Notes under the pieces: model-generated | The model's input: the letters and a program-made list of their open reading frames with translations, nothing else | Database searches by the model: none | What the model was told of the DNA's origin: nothing | Shown here: in pieces, positions 53,690 to 63,724 of the stretch | Numbering within the stretch: position 1 is the stretch's first letter | How the letters are laid out: each line of letters begins with the position of its first letter | Translations under genes and position numbers: made by a program | Assembly: GCA_017591395.1 (NCBI GenBank) | Contig: WEDG01007058.1 | Coordinates: 28,592-92,591, forward strand | Origin: Schistocephalus solidus | Taxonomy: Eukaryota; Platyhelminthes; Cestoda; Diphyllobothriidea; Diphyllobothriidae | Reading direction: 5' to 3' | DNA length: 64,000 nt

Positions 53690-55500
53690 TCTTCGCAATC
53701 ATCATATATCTGTGGTCGTTATTTATTTCGAGCTTAGTAAAGCCTTTGATAATGTGCCTCATAGGAGACTCATATTTAAACTGGACGTTCCAGGACTTCA
53801 TAGTCCTCTTGTTGATTTCAAAACGTCATACAATGTGTGACCTAACACATGCAAAATGCCGAAATTTACGAAAGATTGATGAGCACTCCTAAACCGGCAT
53901 CAACACCTGTACCAAAGCTTTGAAATATTTATGAGAAACCTTAAGGAAATTGAAAAATTCAAGTAAATGTGAAGTAATATTATTTTGTTGAGTAATATTA
54001 AATTATTTAAAAGTGGCAAATCCTGCAAACGTGAAAACACACTGTTAATGGGACGAATAAATTTAAATGGAATTGTCAGGTGATAACGAAAGCATACGAT
54101 TTTGTGTATATTAAGAGAACTATCATTTCGTCAAATTTCTAGTATTTGTTTACAAATAGTTTTATATCGTCTTTGAAATACCGGTGAATATTTCAAGACG
54201 TTCACTGATTTCAATCGATTGAAAATAAATTAAGATCCTGTTCTGTGTTTCTCAAAACCTTCCAAATAAAATAGTTCTTAAAAAGTTATCGGAAACAAAA
54301 AGTCTTAGTGGGGTCCTCCTTTTTAGCTGAGACCCCTATTGTAAGCGGTGTCCTCTAAAGTAACATGGTAGATAATCTTTGGTTTTTGCTTTACGTCAAT
54401 GATATTTCATCTGTAGTTAAACTCTCGCAATCTTTTATTCGTGCCGAGTATTTTAAGTGCCTATATTTCTTCTCTAAGCCTACGACCCAACGATGCTTAG
54501 AAGAAATCCATGCAGACTTGCATGCTATTTCCATGTAGATCTCAACGTGGCAAAGGCAATTAGTGTCGTTTCATCTGTATTCGGCCTGAAAGGTTACGGC
54601 AACCATTTTTTTTCAGTGCAAACCTAGGACTGAATGTTCCACCATCAAGTACCTAAGGTTAAAGCTACACCAATAATTTAGATCTATCGATAGAAGTACT
54701 GCTAAAATTTAAAAGAATTTCGGCTTTATTTCTTATACTTTCTACCTTCCGGAAGTTAAATGAAGACCTTATCGAACGGTTGTCCTTCCAATACTTGAAT
54801 ATTGTGGTCCATTGTTTGGTTTACTAAACGAGTCTAGCAGTTCTAAAATTGAAAAAACTCAAAGAAACTTTACAAGGAAACTCTTACATCCATCATTTTA
54901 AACTACCTCCTACGCTACTAAGTGCCATTAAACTAACCCACAATTTAAATTGGTTCAGAGACTGGATGTCGGCTTCTGGCTCCTTTTCCGCCTTAATAGT
55001 AGTTCAAGTACAGATTTTATCCTTTAAAAACCCACAGACCGCATTCAGCATATACCTTCTTCCATAAAAATGTTCCAAGGCATTTTTTCACTGTCTGATA
55101 TTTTTATTTTTTTACCACACGGATTTGATATCATTTCTCATCGCCATAAAACTAACCTACTATACATAGCTTAACTGTACACGATTGCGCATTTGTTGGA
55201 ATTTTTTCTAATGGCGGTGCCCTTCCGGGTGCTCAAATATAAATATCTATCGTTTTATAAATATCCCCGGGATTTCGGCATTTAGCCACTCCCGCATGCA
55301 TACAATCTACGTTATTCTTCACGAATTATAACTCTTCCTTTAACCTCTATTTCTAAACTCTCTCTGGTCTTTGGTTCCAGGTACAGCTTTCTTTGGAATA
55401 ATCTGCCAATTGATATAAGGTTAGCAAAAAGTCTGTCTGCTTTTTAGCGAAGACTGCGCACTTATCTTAACACGGATTCTGTTTACGTTATATTTTTTCA
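53690..55500 (+). mobile_element. Decayed LINE reverse transcriptase (CR1/jockey group)
   Basis: Recognisable pieces in order: VVVIYFELSKAFDNVPHRRLIFKL (motif A, about 53715-53790, split here as YFELSKAFDNVPHRR), NLWFLLYVNDISSVVKLS (about 54375-54430), PILEYCGPLFGLL (about 54785-54830) with KIEKTQRNFTRKLL, and RYSFLWNNLPIDIRLAKSL (about 55380-55435). Long AT-rich decayed stretches lie between. Different from LINE-A. Confidence 0.65.
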
Positions 55501-55800
55501 TCGTTTCCGAGCTGCTTTTGCCATGACTCCGAGACAGGAACATTAAAAATTACGTTTCCATGAATCGTCTCTTCTGCGAACTAAGATATCTCCATAAGCC
55601 ACGTCACAGTGAAATAATCGGGTCATAGTGGCGCACGCATTTTAAAACATCTCCTTTTCGTTTGCCGATAACCATAATCAGAATTCCAATCTGGTTACTG
55701 ACATGTACAGGCCTAACCTTCACCGTCAATGCTCATACGAAATAGCACCCATGAGCAATCTACAGTGACTTCTTCGGAATCAATTGACTGAACTCCTTTA

Positions 55801-56295
55801 TCGTTGCATCCTAGGCTTCAAACAAACTCCTTGTTTCGCACACTGTTAACCAATCCTAAGACCAAAACAACGCTTAAGTGGCTGCAGAAAGAAGGAGTTT
55901 GTTTTTGGTTTTTTTCCTGTGTTCTAAGGCGATTGATGGAGCCCAAGAGTAGTTATATCAATAAACCTATTAGCGTTGCTCTCGATAGAGTAGTGAACTC
56001 ACGCATTGGACAAAGATGCTAGGGTTGACGTCATCTAAATTGATTCGAAGAAGGCGTTCGACAGTGTCCCACACAAACTTCCAATCTATAAATTATCTGA
56101 AATTGGAATTAAAGGAATGCTGCTGACATGGATGGCAGATTTTCTTACAGGAAGATTGCAAATTTTGTGCATCGATAGCTCAAATTCAACACCTACTCCG
56201 GTTCTAAGTGGCGTCCTCCAAGGCTCCGTCTTAGGGCAGTTAATCTTCTTTGTCTACATATAGGACTGAGTCGACATACTTTATTCTAAACGACA
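55801..56295 (+). mobile_element. LINE RT fragment
   Basis: LDKDARVDVI.IDSKKAFDSVPHKL (about 55995-56070), GIKGMLLTWMADFLTGRLQI, VLSGVLQGSVLGQLIFFVYI (about 56200-56265), with two stops. A leader piece 'tttcctgtgttctaagg' is shared with 57832-57850. Ends where the tRNA/HHR array begins. Confidence 0.7.
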
Positions 56296-56350
56296 GAAAA
56301 GAACGGAGGCAAGCGAGGCTCGGGCGCCGCAGCGCCTGGGGTTGGGTATG

Positions 56351-56393
56351 GCTGGCTGATGATGGCTAATAAGCCAGAAATGGCTATTCCGGT
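56351..56393 (+). ncRNA. Hammerhead motif, array unit 1
   Basis: Stem I GCUGG/CCGGU, CUGAUGA, stem II UGGCU-AAUA-AGCCA (5 pairs, the closing pair U-A intact), GAAA, AU-GGCU-AU, cleavage after AUU (56388). The most complete stem II in the window. Confidence 0.72.
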
Positions 56394-56566
56394 CTCCCTT
56401 GTCTTTGTCGGTCATGTTATTCTGCCTATATCCTTAGCTGCCTTACGGCTGTTGGCGGGGCTTGAGAGTTAGCCCCAAGGCACAACTGGACGAGTGAGTC
56501 CTGTAACCAATCGGTGAGCGCCCCATTACCATTGTCAATATTCCCGATCGAAACCGGCAAGACAAC

Positions 56567-56650
56567 GAGCCCGTGGTGCAGTGGGTAGAGCGTTGGACTT
56601 CTGCCCAACAAGGTCGTGAGTTCGAGGCTCGGGCGCCGCAGCCCCTGGGT
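56567..56650 (+). ncRNA. tRNA-like head, array unit 2 (second type)
   Basis: GUGGUGCAGUGGGUAGAGC forms an A box and D arm, an anticodon-like hairpin GUUGG...CCAAC, and GAGUUCGAGGCUC forms a T arm with B box. It differs clearly from the heads of units 3 and 4 although the hammerhead downstream is the same. Confidence 0.6.
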
Positions 56651-56659
56651 TTGGGTATG

Positions 56660-56702
56660 GCTGGCTGATGACGGCTTATAAGCCAGAAATGGCCATTCCG
56701 GT
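56660..56702 (+). ncRNA. Hammerhead motif, array unit 2
   Basis: Stem I GCUGG/CCGGU, CUGAUGA, stem II GGCUU-AU-AAGCC, GAAA, AU-GGCC-AU, AUU. Core intact; predicted cleavage after 56697. Confidence 0.7.
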
Positions 56703-56874
56703 CTCCCTTGTCTTTGTCGGTTCCACTTTATCAACATATGCTACATGTCGCTATACGACCGCCTGTGAGGGCTCTTGACTGAGCTCCAGGGCACAACGGA
56801 ACATACATGTTCCTTAAGCAGATCGCTGAGCAACACACTATTATCATATTCCCGATCACAACCAACAAAACAAT

Positions 56875-56960
56875 GAGCCCGTGGCTCAATGGTAGAGCGT
56901 TCGACTCAAATACCAAAGGTCGCGGGTTCGAATCCCAGGTGTGCCACACTTGGGATTGGG
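56875..56960 (+). ncRNA. tRNA-like head, array unit 3
   Basis: A box TGGCTCAATGG and B box GGTTCGAATCC are near-perfect, at pol III spacing. No convincing anticodon stem. Confidence 0.6.
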
Positions 56961-56964
56961 TATG

Positions 56965-57007
56965 ACTGGTTGATGACGGCTAATAAGCCAGAAATGGCCA
57001 TTCCGGT
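56965..57007 (+). ncRNA. Hammerhead motif, array unit 3, changed core
   Basis: As unit 2 but C3 is U (UUGAUGA), which should reduce or abolish cleavage. Confidence 0.55.
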
Positions 57008-57176
57008 CTCCCTTGTCTTTGTCGGTTCCATTTCATCATATGCTAAACGTCGCTATGCGACCGCCTGCGAGAGCTCTAGTCTGAGCTCCAGGGCACAATG
57101 GAACATACATGTTCCTTAAGCAGATCGGTGAGCCCCACACTTTCATCATATTCCCGATCACAACCGACAAAACAAC

Positions 57177-57262
57177 GAGCCCGTGGCTCAATGGTAGAGC
57201 GTTCGACTCAAATACATAAGGTCGCGGGTTCGAATCCCAGGTGTGCCACACTTGGGATTGGG
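57177..57262 (+). ncRNA. tRNA-like head, array unit 4
   Basis: Same type as unit 3 with two or three base differences; A and B boxes intact. Confidence 0.6.
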
Positions 57263-57266
57263 TATG

Positions 57267-57309
57267 ACTGGCTGATGACTGCTAATAAGCCAGAAATGGC
57301 CATTCCGGT
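57267..57309 (+). ncRNA. Hammerhead motif, array unit 4
   Basis: Core CUGAUGA and GAAA intact, stem I ACUGG/CCGGU; stem II UGCU-AAUA-AGCC has a mismatch. AUGGCCAU stem III. Confidence 0.6.
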
Positions 57310-57359
57310 CTCCCTTGTCTTTGTAGGTTCGATTTCATATATGTATATATATAAATATA

Positions 57360-57840
57360 TGGAAGGCTGATTTTAACGCGACGAAGAAAGAACTGATTTC
57401 TGTTAAATTGGATTTTTCTCAAAGGGAATCCGGAGGATGATTTTCGATCGGTAAAAATGGTTTCAGTCGATCTGATTGAATGCTTTTGTCCAGTGAAGGT
57501 GCTCAAAAAGCTTTTTCGCCCTGCCTGGTTAACAAGAGAAATTAACAGGCTGTTAAAGAAGAAAAATAAAAAATGGAAGGTATTCAGGGAAACAGGGTCA
57601 GCAAAACATCTCGAGGAATTTCTTCACCAAAGAAATGCTGTCAAAAAATGATCCGTCAGGCAAGGAAGAACTATGGATCAGGAATTATCTAGCCGGCGAA
57701 AAAAGGGCCTTAAATTTTATTCCATTGTATCAATAGTCGATTAAACAACAAGGAATTAATCGCAGTACTTCTGGATGGGAATGGTGTCGAAGTCGTTGAA
57801 AATTGCGAGAAAGCCGAGCACTTGGGTTAGTTCTTTCCTG
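57360..57840 (+). mobile_element. LINE fragment, linker before the RT
   Basis: Reads RPAWLTREINRLLKKKNKKW and HLEEFLHQRNAVKK (57457-57651). RQARKNYGSGII and KFYSIVSIVD follow in other frames. This is the region between endonuclease and RT in CR1-group LINEs (compare LINE-A NRKNKPWRRY, EEFRRKRNEIR). Confidence 0.65.
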
Positions 57841-57844
57841 TGTT

Positions 57845-58055
57845 CTAAGGAGATTTATGGCACATAAGAGGTGCTTTATCAATAAAACGATTATAAGCAA
57901 ACTATCTTGCACCTGCATATCCCCTCGCGAGGCAGTTTTACTCTCTTGCACCTTTTTGAAGGGGGCTCCCGTTACTCTTTCCTCGCTTTCTTTGCGGGAG
58001 GTTTTTTTAAAGTTTCATTCTGCACTCACCATTTTAATAACATTGTTAACTATTG
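57845..58055. other. No recognised feature beyond a shared repeat edge
   Basis: Starts with 'ttctaaggagatttatgg...tatcaataaa', shared with 55920-55975; the rest is unassigned. Confidence 0.4.
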
Positions 58056-58057
58056 TT

Positions 58058-59225
58058 TTAAAAGCATAAATTGCCGACGGATGGTAAAAACACTACTTGA
58101 TGTAAGGGGTCTGCCAGAAGAAGGACCTCTTCATTCCTTTTATATCCCCATTCTGTATTTGGAACCATTTTTCCGTCTGTTCGGTTCTCCTCTTTAGTTT
58201 GGTTCCCAACATCGTCATTTTTTGCCCTTCCATCGGTTCGTAATCCAGCTGAATAAAACAAATCACGGTGTAAGCTATGGAAAGCCTTTCTCCGTTCTGG
58301 GAGGTGTGAAGCCTGAACAAGATTTTCAAGAAGGATTTTAAGATGCTTCGGTGAGGATAGTTCATGTGAAACACCCGCTGTCCCTAAACGGAATGTGTGC
58401 ACGCTAACGCATTCACCATCTTGAAGAATCGAATTTGAGTATGCTCAGAAGAGACTGAGGTCATTTTTTACCCTTTCCTTTGCAATCGGAGAAATGGACG
58501 TGGGAGCCCATTTAATAACGAGATTGCATTTTTGGTCGAAATATCTGTTTGGTGAGTGGGTGCTCTGATTTTTTGATAGGGCATCAATATCAGGAAGAAT
58601 TCTACTCTCATGGATGATGCTATTTGCATCAATACTAACAAAGATTCTTAAAGTTAATGGCGAAAACCCTTTGGGAAATTCGCCAATTTGTCTTGCAGTA
58701 GCTCCTGTATCACCAGCACAAGATTCCGTTTGAACTTCTATGGGTAAGAAGGAGCTTTGTTCAGAGTTGGAACTCATTTTTTGTGTAAGCATCTTGGCCT
58801 TCTTTGACTTCGACTTCTTCCTCTTCTGTTCTTCAAACTCGACGAGCTTTTCAACATCGCCATTCGTTGTGTCATCCAGCAGTGAGGCAGAATTTGTTTG
58901 TGAATCCAGAGCATTGAGGATTCTATCTGAGCTGGTTGACAATGGTAAGGTGCTTGAGCTGGTTTGAATTCCCTTTCGAATAATGAAAGGTCTCCTGATT
59001 TAATGAGCTCTGTATACGAAATGTCTTTGAGCTCTTCATTAGGTTTGCTCAAGGAAGCTATATTTGCAAACGTAATTTCTTTTGTTGGAATTTTCGTTTT
59101 TACGGGTGTTCTTCTGCCGGATGATTAATGAAAAATCTCTTGATGGTCGGCCATTCCGCATTTTAAGATACCTTTCTCTTTCTCCATCAATAAAAATTTC
59201 CGTAAGGGACTTTAATATCCCATAA
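58058..59225 (-). pseudogene. Unrecognised coding sequence, broken, no introns seen
   Basis: On the - strand a protein-like reading runs for about 1.15 kb. It starts near 59225 (GRKFYGILKSLTEIFID, KMRNGRPSRDFS). It shifts frame to TPVKTKIPTKEITFANIASL and KDISYTELIKSGDLSLFERE, then shifts again near 58960 to an open frame (58942-58445) with a lysine-rich segment (EEQKRKKSKSKKAKML) and PLTLRIFVSIDANSI. A single TGA at 58442-58444 is followed, in the same frame, by QDGECVSVHTFRLGTAG and KHLKILLENLVQASHLP to 58058. Lack of introns and multiple breaks suggest a retrocopy pseudogene or an unknown mobile element. I cannot name the family. Confidence 0.45.
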
Positions 59226-59384
59226 AACTTTCGTCCTCGTACGGGACATTAATAAGAGTTATCAAACTTATTACCTGCTTTGTAGGAGCAGAAGTAGTAA
59301 CAGAATATCAGTCATTGCCATTCTTTTCTGTTTGTATACAATTTTGTTTGTGAGAAGTCCGTTTGTATGTGGCTAAGTGGTCAG

Positions 59385-59615
59385 GTGTGGTGGTTTACTC
59401 AGGGGTGGCTCCGGCCGCGCCAGCCACCTGCGCCCTCTCTCTTATCTCCGGTCTTCTTGATTCTTTCTTGACACCGGGCTCAGGTGGTAGCTGCAGTGCA
59501 AGGCTACTATCACTTAAAACTAATTCACGTGCAAGTCACCATCCCTGCAGCACCTGGTGTGGAGCATACGGTGGACCTCGTCAAAATCAACGGTCGAACT
59601 GTCGTCGTGTAAGTG
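59385..59615 (+). repeat. Dispersed repeat family D copy
   Basis: 'aggggtggctccggccgcgccagccacctgcgccctctc', 'cttcttgattctttcttgacaccgggctcaggtgg', 'gtggagcatacggtggacctcgtc' and 'ggtcgaactgtcgt' match the 11228 copy in order. Upstream 'gtggctaagtggtcaggtgtgg' looks A-box-like. Confidence 0.75.
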
Positions 59616-59639
59616 ATTAAGAGAATCGCCATATGTCTT

Positions 59640-61150
59640 TCAGATGAGGGATTGATTTCCGACGGTGGCGTCTATTTTTTCCCGTACAGATGCATCGTGA
59701 GCGTCTCTGTTTTCCATACCTCTTAGAATTATATGCAAATGAGTTGAATTTATAAATCTTCTTAAATAAATGTGTTAGGGGCCAATATTATTCAGCAGTC
59801 AGATTTCTAAAAAGCATGCAGTGACTCAGCCTTTGTTGTGACTTATCCTTCACCGATTGAGAGCAGATTTAAGCCGCACACCTCTGGCGTGAATTTCGGA
59901 AGCAGGTGAACTTTGAAGATTGTATTTCACGTAGGGATAACCTCTTGGTCATGAAATAATCCGCAGTGAAGGAATATTTGTATCGCCACCGAATCATCAA
60001 GTCTAAGTAAATAATTTTCAAATTTAGAGAATGGCCAATCCACTCAAGAGTTATTCAAACCTAACCTGTCTTCTACACTAAGGTAGAAACTAAAACTTCA
60101 TTGACTCAAAGAAGCTGAAATTCGAAAGCAATATCAAACGACGAGGATGTTGTTCATAAGCCTGAAGACGCTGGACAGTTAAAGATCAGAATAGTCTTGA
60201 AGGAGTTCAACGGAGAGCCAACAAAATAGGAAAGAGTCAAATTTCCTTGCCATCTGCTACTCACCTAACAAAACAGCAGGATTAAAACTTACTCGAAAGG
60301 TACAATGGTGAGCCACAAAAGTAGTAAGAGATTGGGGTTCAGCGGTGTACGAGACCCGCCTAAATAACCTCACTCTTTATCCCATGAGTTAAAGGCAGTT
60401 GCGCGGACACTTGATACATAATTGTCATCCCGTGCGCAGCTTGAACCGCGCCCTCCTGTGTGATCACGTTTTCAAACTCACGATTACAAATAAACTACTT
60501 GGAAAAGCTTCAAGATAAATCTTGAGAGATTTATGTTTCCAAATGAGCCAGAGCGTTGAAGAATTTAAATTAACCCTTCAGAATCACCTACCAATTGTCA
60601 TATTTTATGGCCCTTCTTGAAATACTGAAGCCCACATGTTGTTTCAATATACCCTACCCAATTTTACGTTTTTGCGTTGCCAGCCGTAGCTGACGAACAG
60701 ATACATGCATGTACATACATTTGAAAGCGTGCTCAAAATGGTAACAGTCTAATAACCATCAGCCGCCAAAGAACCAACCGTAAAAAATTCCGTTACTCCT
60801 AACTCCAAACGTCAGGGAAACTTGGCCAAATAACTAATGCTCACTTCTGAAGGTGAAAGTTAGGCAGCATACTATTATTAATACGTTATATCCGACTTAC
60901 AAAGCACATTGCCTTCCTGGTCAGAGCACATAGATTTTAGTCAAATGAAAATTATTTTTAATTTTTGGTGACACCATAAAGGCCAGTTAAAAATTATAGG
61001 GATAAACGAAAGTTATGTTGTGTGGCCGAATCTACAAACAGGTACTAGACGTTAAGCCCTGATTGAATGTTTTACAACTTTTTTTCTCAAATGGGCTAAA
61101 GATGTGCTTGTAGAAACCAGTAAAATGTGGCCCATGTTCAAAAGCATTTC
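59640..61150. other. No gene seen
   Basis: Unassigned AT-rich DNA; nothing convincing on either strand. Confidence 0.4.
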
Positions 61151-61159
61151 AAGTTGTTA

Positions 61160-61370
61160 TAGGAGCCATGCCAATAATTAGGCAACCTAGCAACCGACTA
61201 AGGATCCGTGTGTCCCAGGGTACTGCTGACGCGTGTTCACGTGTTACAAAAGGTTTCCATGTGGGGGTGCAATGAAATGAGTCGAAGGTAAATACTGAAT
61301 GGCATGTCAATGAGTGGACAGCCTAGTAACCGACTTAAGACCCATGTGTCCTAAAGATATGCCTGACACG
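61160..61370 (+). repeat. Tandem duplication of about 130 bp
   Basis: 'gccatgccaataattaggcaacctagcaaccgactaaggatccgtgtgtcc' recurs as 'ggcatgtcaatgagtggacagcctagtaaccgacttaagacccatgtgtcc' about 133 bp later. Confidence 0.6.
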
Positions 61371-61877
61371 GTGTGCTACCTAAAGCAATCTCGTAGACGA
61401 AGCCAATGAGGTAGTGCTGATCCCGAGTCTCAAGTTGCGGGAATTAAGTAGAAAAATAATAATGGCTCAGGTAGTAGCAACTTTAACCCAGCCACAAAAA
61501 CGAGCCGAACTGAAGTTAAACACATCTACTTTTACAAAAGAACTGGATAGTTTTAAGTATTATTCTCAGTGGAGTTGCACTTTGCGTTTTCACAGGACAA
61601 CAACATAATTCAGCTTCTACAATCGTGGCTTACGATGGTGAGGTCAATTCCTTTATCTTCAAATTATTTTTTAATTTTAACACAACAGCCAGAGTTGTCA
61701 ACATGGTCTGCTTCCTTTGAAGTATGTTCACACGACCGCATATGAAAGGAGGAATGAAGTTAGAGGATGACTTGATCGTTGAGCGCTATTAGATAACATA
61801 GTTAATATATTATCAGATTATATTCTCAAAGAATTGACGAAACTGCACAAAAGTGTACTATTTTTAGCCTTTACAAC

Positions 61878-62489
61878 ATTTACTACGTTGCTGCTGGTGT
61901 GAATATATCCGATGGTCTGAAAAGCGAAAATGACCTAGAGCGCCTCCACCCCGTCGGCACCCATGTACCTCGATTGTACGGCTTACCAAAGATCCGCAAA
62001 GATGGCACACCTGTTCGTCCCATCCTAGATATGAAGAACTGACCGTACCATGCGATAGCAAAATAATTTACGGACAAACTAAAGCCCATACAGGTTCAGT
62101 TAGCACCACATAGCTACCAAGATACTTTTGAGTTCGTTGAAGGCGTGAAAGACCTCGATTTGAACGGCATGACGATGTTTTTACTGGATGTCTCGTCTCT
62201 TTTTACGAATGTGCCAGTCACGGCGGCAGTCTACAAAATCTGTGAATTCACTACTGCCAGACAGCAAGATATAGGAATACCAGTGAATGTGCTCAAGGAA
62301 CTGTTAGTAAAATTTACCTTGAACGCGCAGTCCCTATTTTACGATAACTTGTGCAGACAGATAGACGGAGTAGCTATGGGCTTACTCACTTGGCCCACTT
62401 CTGGCGAATATTTTCATGGACAAGCTGGAAGCTTTACAGCTTCGTTCGCTAATAAATCGTTAAAAATATTATGGGTGCTACGTGGATGA
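61878..62489 (+). pseudogene. PLE family 3 RT fingers and palm
   Basis: VPRLYGLPKIRKDGTPVRPILDMKN (about 61965-62040, the GLPKxHK-xPxRPI motif, with H replaced by R) then FEFVEGVKDLDLNGMTMFLLDVSSLFTNVP (motif A, about 62130-62220, split here as MFLLDVSSLFTNVP) and DGVAMG (motif B). After motif B a frameshift moves GPLLANIFMDKLEAL into another frame. Confidence 0.85.
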
Positions 62490-62853
62490 TGTCTTTGCGG
62501 TTGCATATGAAGAAACGGACATTTCAGCTGTAACGGATACCATTAATCAGGAGCAGCCGTCAATAAAATTTACACTGTAAGAAGAAAAAGCAAGATCGCT
62601 CCCTTTCCTGCACGTGCTTCTGAGAAGAAGGCCTGACGGGAGTATACGAAGTAGTGTCTATCGTAAGAAGACATGGTTCAGACAATACACCCACTTTCGG
62701 AGTTTTGTACCGCTGAACTTAGTGTGGTGTCTGAAACACAGGGCGAAAAGGATCTGCTCGGCCGATAGCGTTGACGAAGAACTTAAGGTTGTAGAAAGGA
62801 CCTTTCGACAGAATGGACAACCAGATAGATTTATTGCTAAAAATTATGACTAA
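62470..62853 (+). pseudogene. PLE family 3 RT motif C and downstream
   Basis: YGCYVDDVFAVAYEE (about 62472-62515) holds the catalytic YVDD. After a stop near 62578, LPFLHVLLRRRPDGSIR and SSVYRKKTWFRQYTHF follow, then ERTFRQNGQPDRFI. The order and spacing match Penelope RTs. Confidence 0.85.
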
Positions 62854-62999
62854 AAGACCCCCAAAGCTGCCGTTGCTAATGGCAAACAAGAAACAGCTAT
62901 TAATCAGGGTCCCATTTCAAGGGAACGTAGCAAGTGAACTCCTACGATAGCGCCTAAGCCGAGCCGCGTCAAGCACCTTTCCAACAGCTGATGCCCATG

Positions 63000-63433
63000 T
63001 ACTATTCTCGACTACTCCCATCCTAAACGGAGGGGGTAAGGACAAACTGCCAGCGCAGACAACCTCAATGTGCATTTATTATTTTACCCGCTCCTGTGGG
63101 ACAGAATATATTGGTTGCACGAGCCGGCATTTTTCCAAAAGAGTGCGAGAACACCTTCCAGCATGGTAAGGAAAGGGGCAGAGAAAGAGCATAAATAGCT
63201 TTATCCTCGCGCATGTGGTAGGCACAGGCCATTGCGTAAATGCCAAAGAGGCCTTCCAGGTTATTTACAAGGTCCCCTCAACCTAGTTTAAATTCCTTGG
63301 ACAGCCTCTGTTGGCTACGACAGAAGCAGCTGTAATCAGGCTACGCAAACCAGTCCTGTGCGCTCAAAAGAACTTTATACAGGAACCACAATTACCGGGG
63401 CCGAAAGCCACCAATATAGCCCCCCGCATCTAA
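63000..63433 (+). pseudogene. PLE family 3 GIY-YIG endonuclease
   Basis: Reads IYYFTRSCGTEYIGCTSRHFSKRVREHL (about 63075-63160, split here as EYIGCTSRHF and KRVREHL), then FILAHVVGTGHCVNAKEAF. The YIG and R of KRVREH are visible. A stop follows REHLPAW and the frame is lost further on. It ends near 63433. Confidence 0.75.
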
Positions 63434-63668
63434 TAACCTGTCCCGGGGCCACCATTTCTCTGACTTTGATCAGAAAACGGACAACAATTTTGTTTCTTTC
63501 TCTTTTCCTCCACCCACCCTGACAGGCGTACAATTTGTTCTACTAGCGTCTATCTGTAAGTAGGGTTTTTAAAGGCTCTGCCTATCTCCCTTATATATAT
63601 ATACTAAATTATACTGAATTATACTTACCCGCATATTTAACTTAGTTACACAGTGATATACATGTAAA

Positions 63669-63708
63669 GGCCCGATGAGAATTCATTGAAAGATAACGTA
63701 TGCTCGCC
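63669..63708 (+). ncRNA. Hammerhead-like motif of PLE family 3, second copy
   Basis: Stem I GGC/GCC, core CCGAUGA (U4 changed), short stem II, GAAA, and a permitted C at the cleavage position (63705). Stem III is less regular here than at 126-165. Confidence 0.5.
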
Positions 63709-63724
63709 AAATTGTCTTTTATAT

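Larger units (their letters stand above)
56312..57345 (+). repeat. Tandem array of ~305-bp tRNA-headed hammerhead units
   Basis: Head starts at 56567, 56875 and 57177 (periods 308 and 302), with a further 5'-truncated unit from about 56312. Each unit is head (A box, B box), hammerhead, then body ending 'cccgatcacaaccgacaaaacaac'. Unit 1 has a type B body, units 2 and 3 type A bodies, and unit 4 ends in a (TA) tract. Resembles SMalpha and retrozyme repeats, which are pol III or ribozyme-processed non-coding elements. Confidence 0.85.
61870..63720 (+). mobile_element. Penelope-like element, family 3 (5' truncated, broken)
   Basis: Contains RT (61878-62853), endonuclease (about 63000-63430), a pyrimidine-rich tail and a hammerhead-like motif. 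No N-terminal region is recognised upstream. Stops and frameshifts occur near 62040, 62070, 62400, 62470 and 62578. The tail matches 1-175 of the window. Confidence 0.85.

Noticed and set aside
58442..58444. TGA as selenocysteine or readthrough codon
   Set aside because: The same reading has at least two frameshifts and another stop upstream, and no SECIS-like element was seen; a pseudogene is simpler.
60795..60830. Hammerhead remnant ('ccaaacgtcaggg')
   Set aside because: Only the 3' ending resembles the motif; no CUGANGA-like core or stem II was found upstream.
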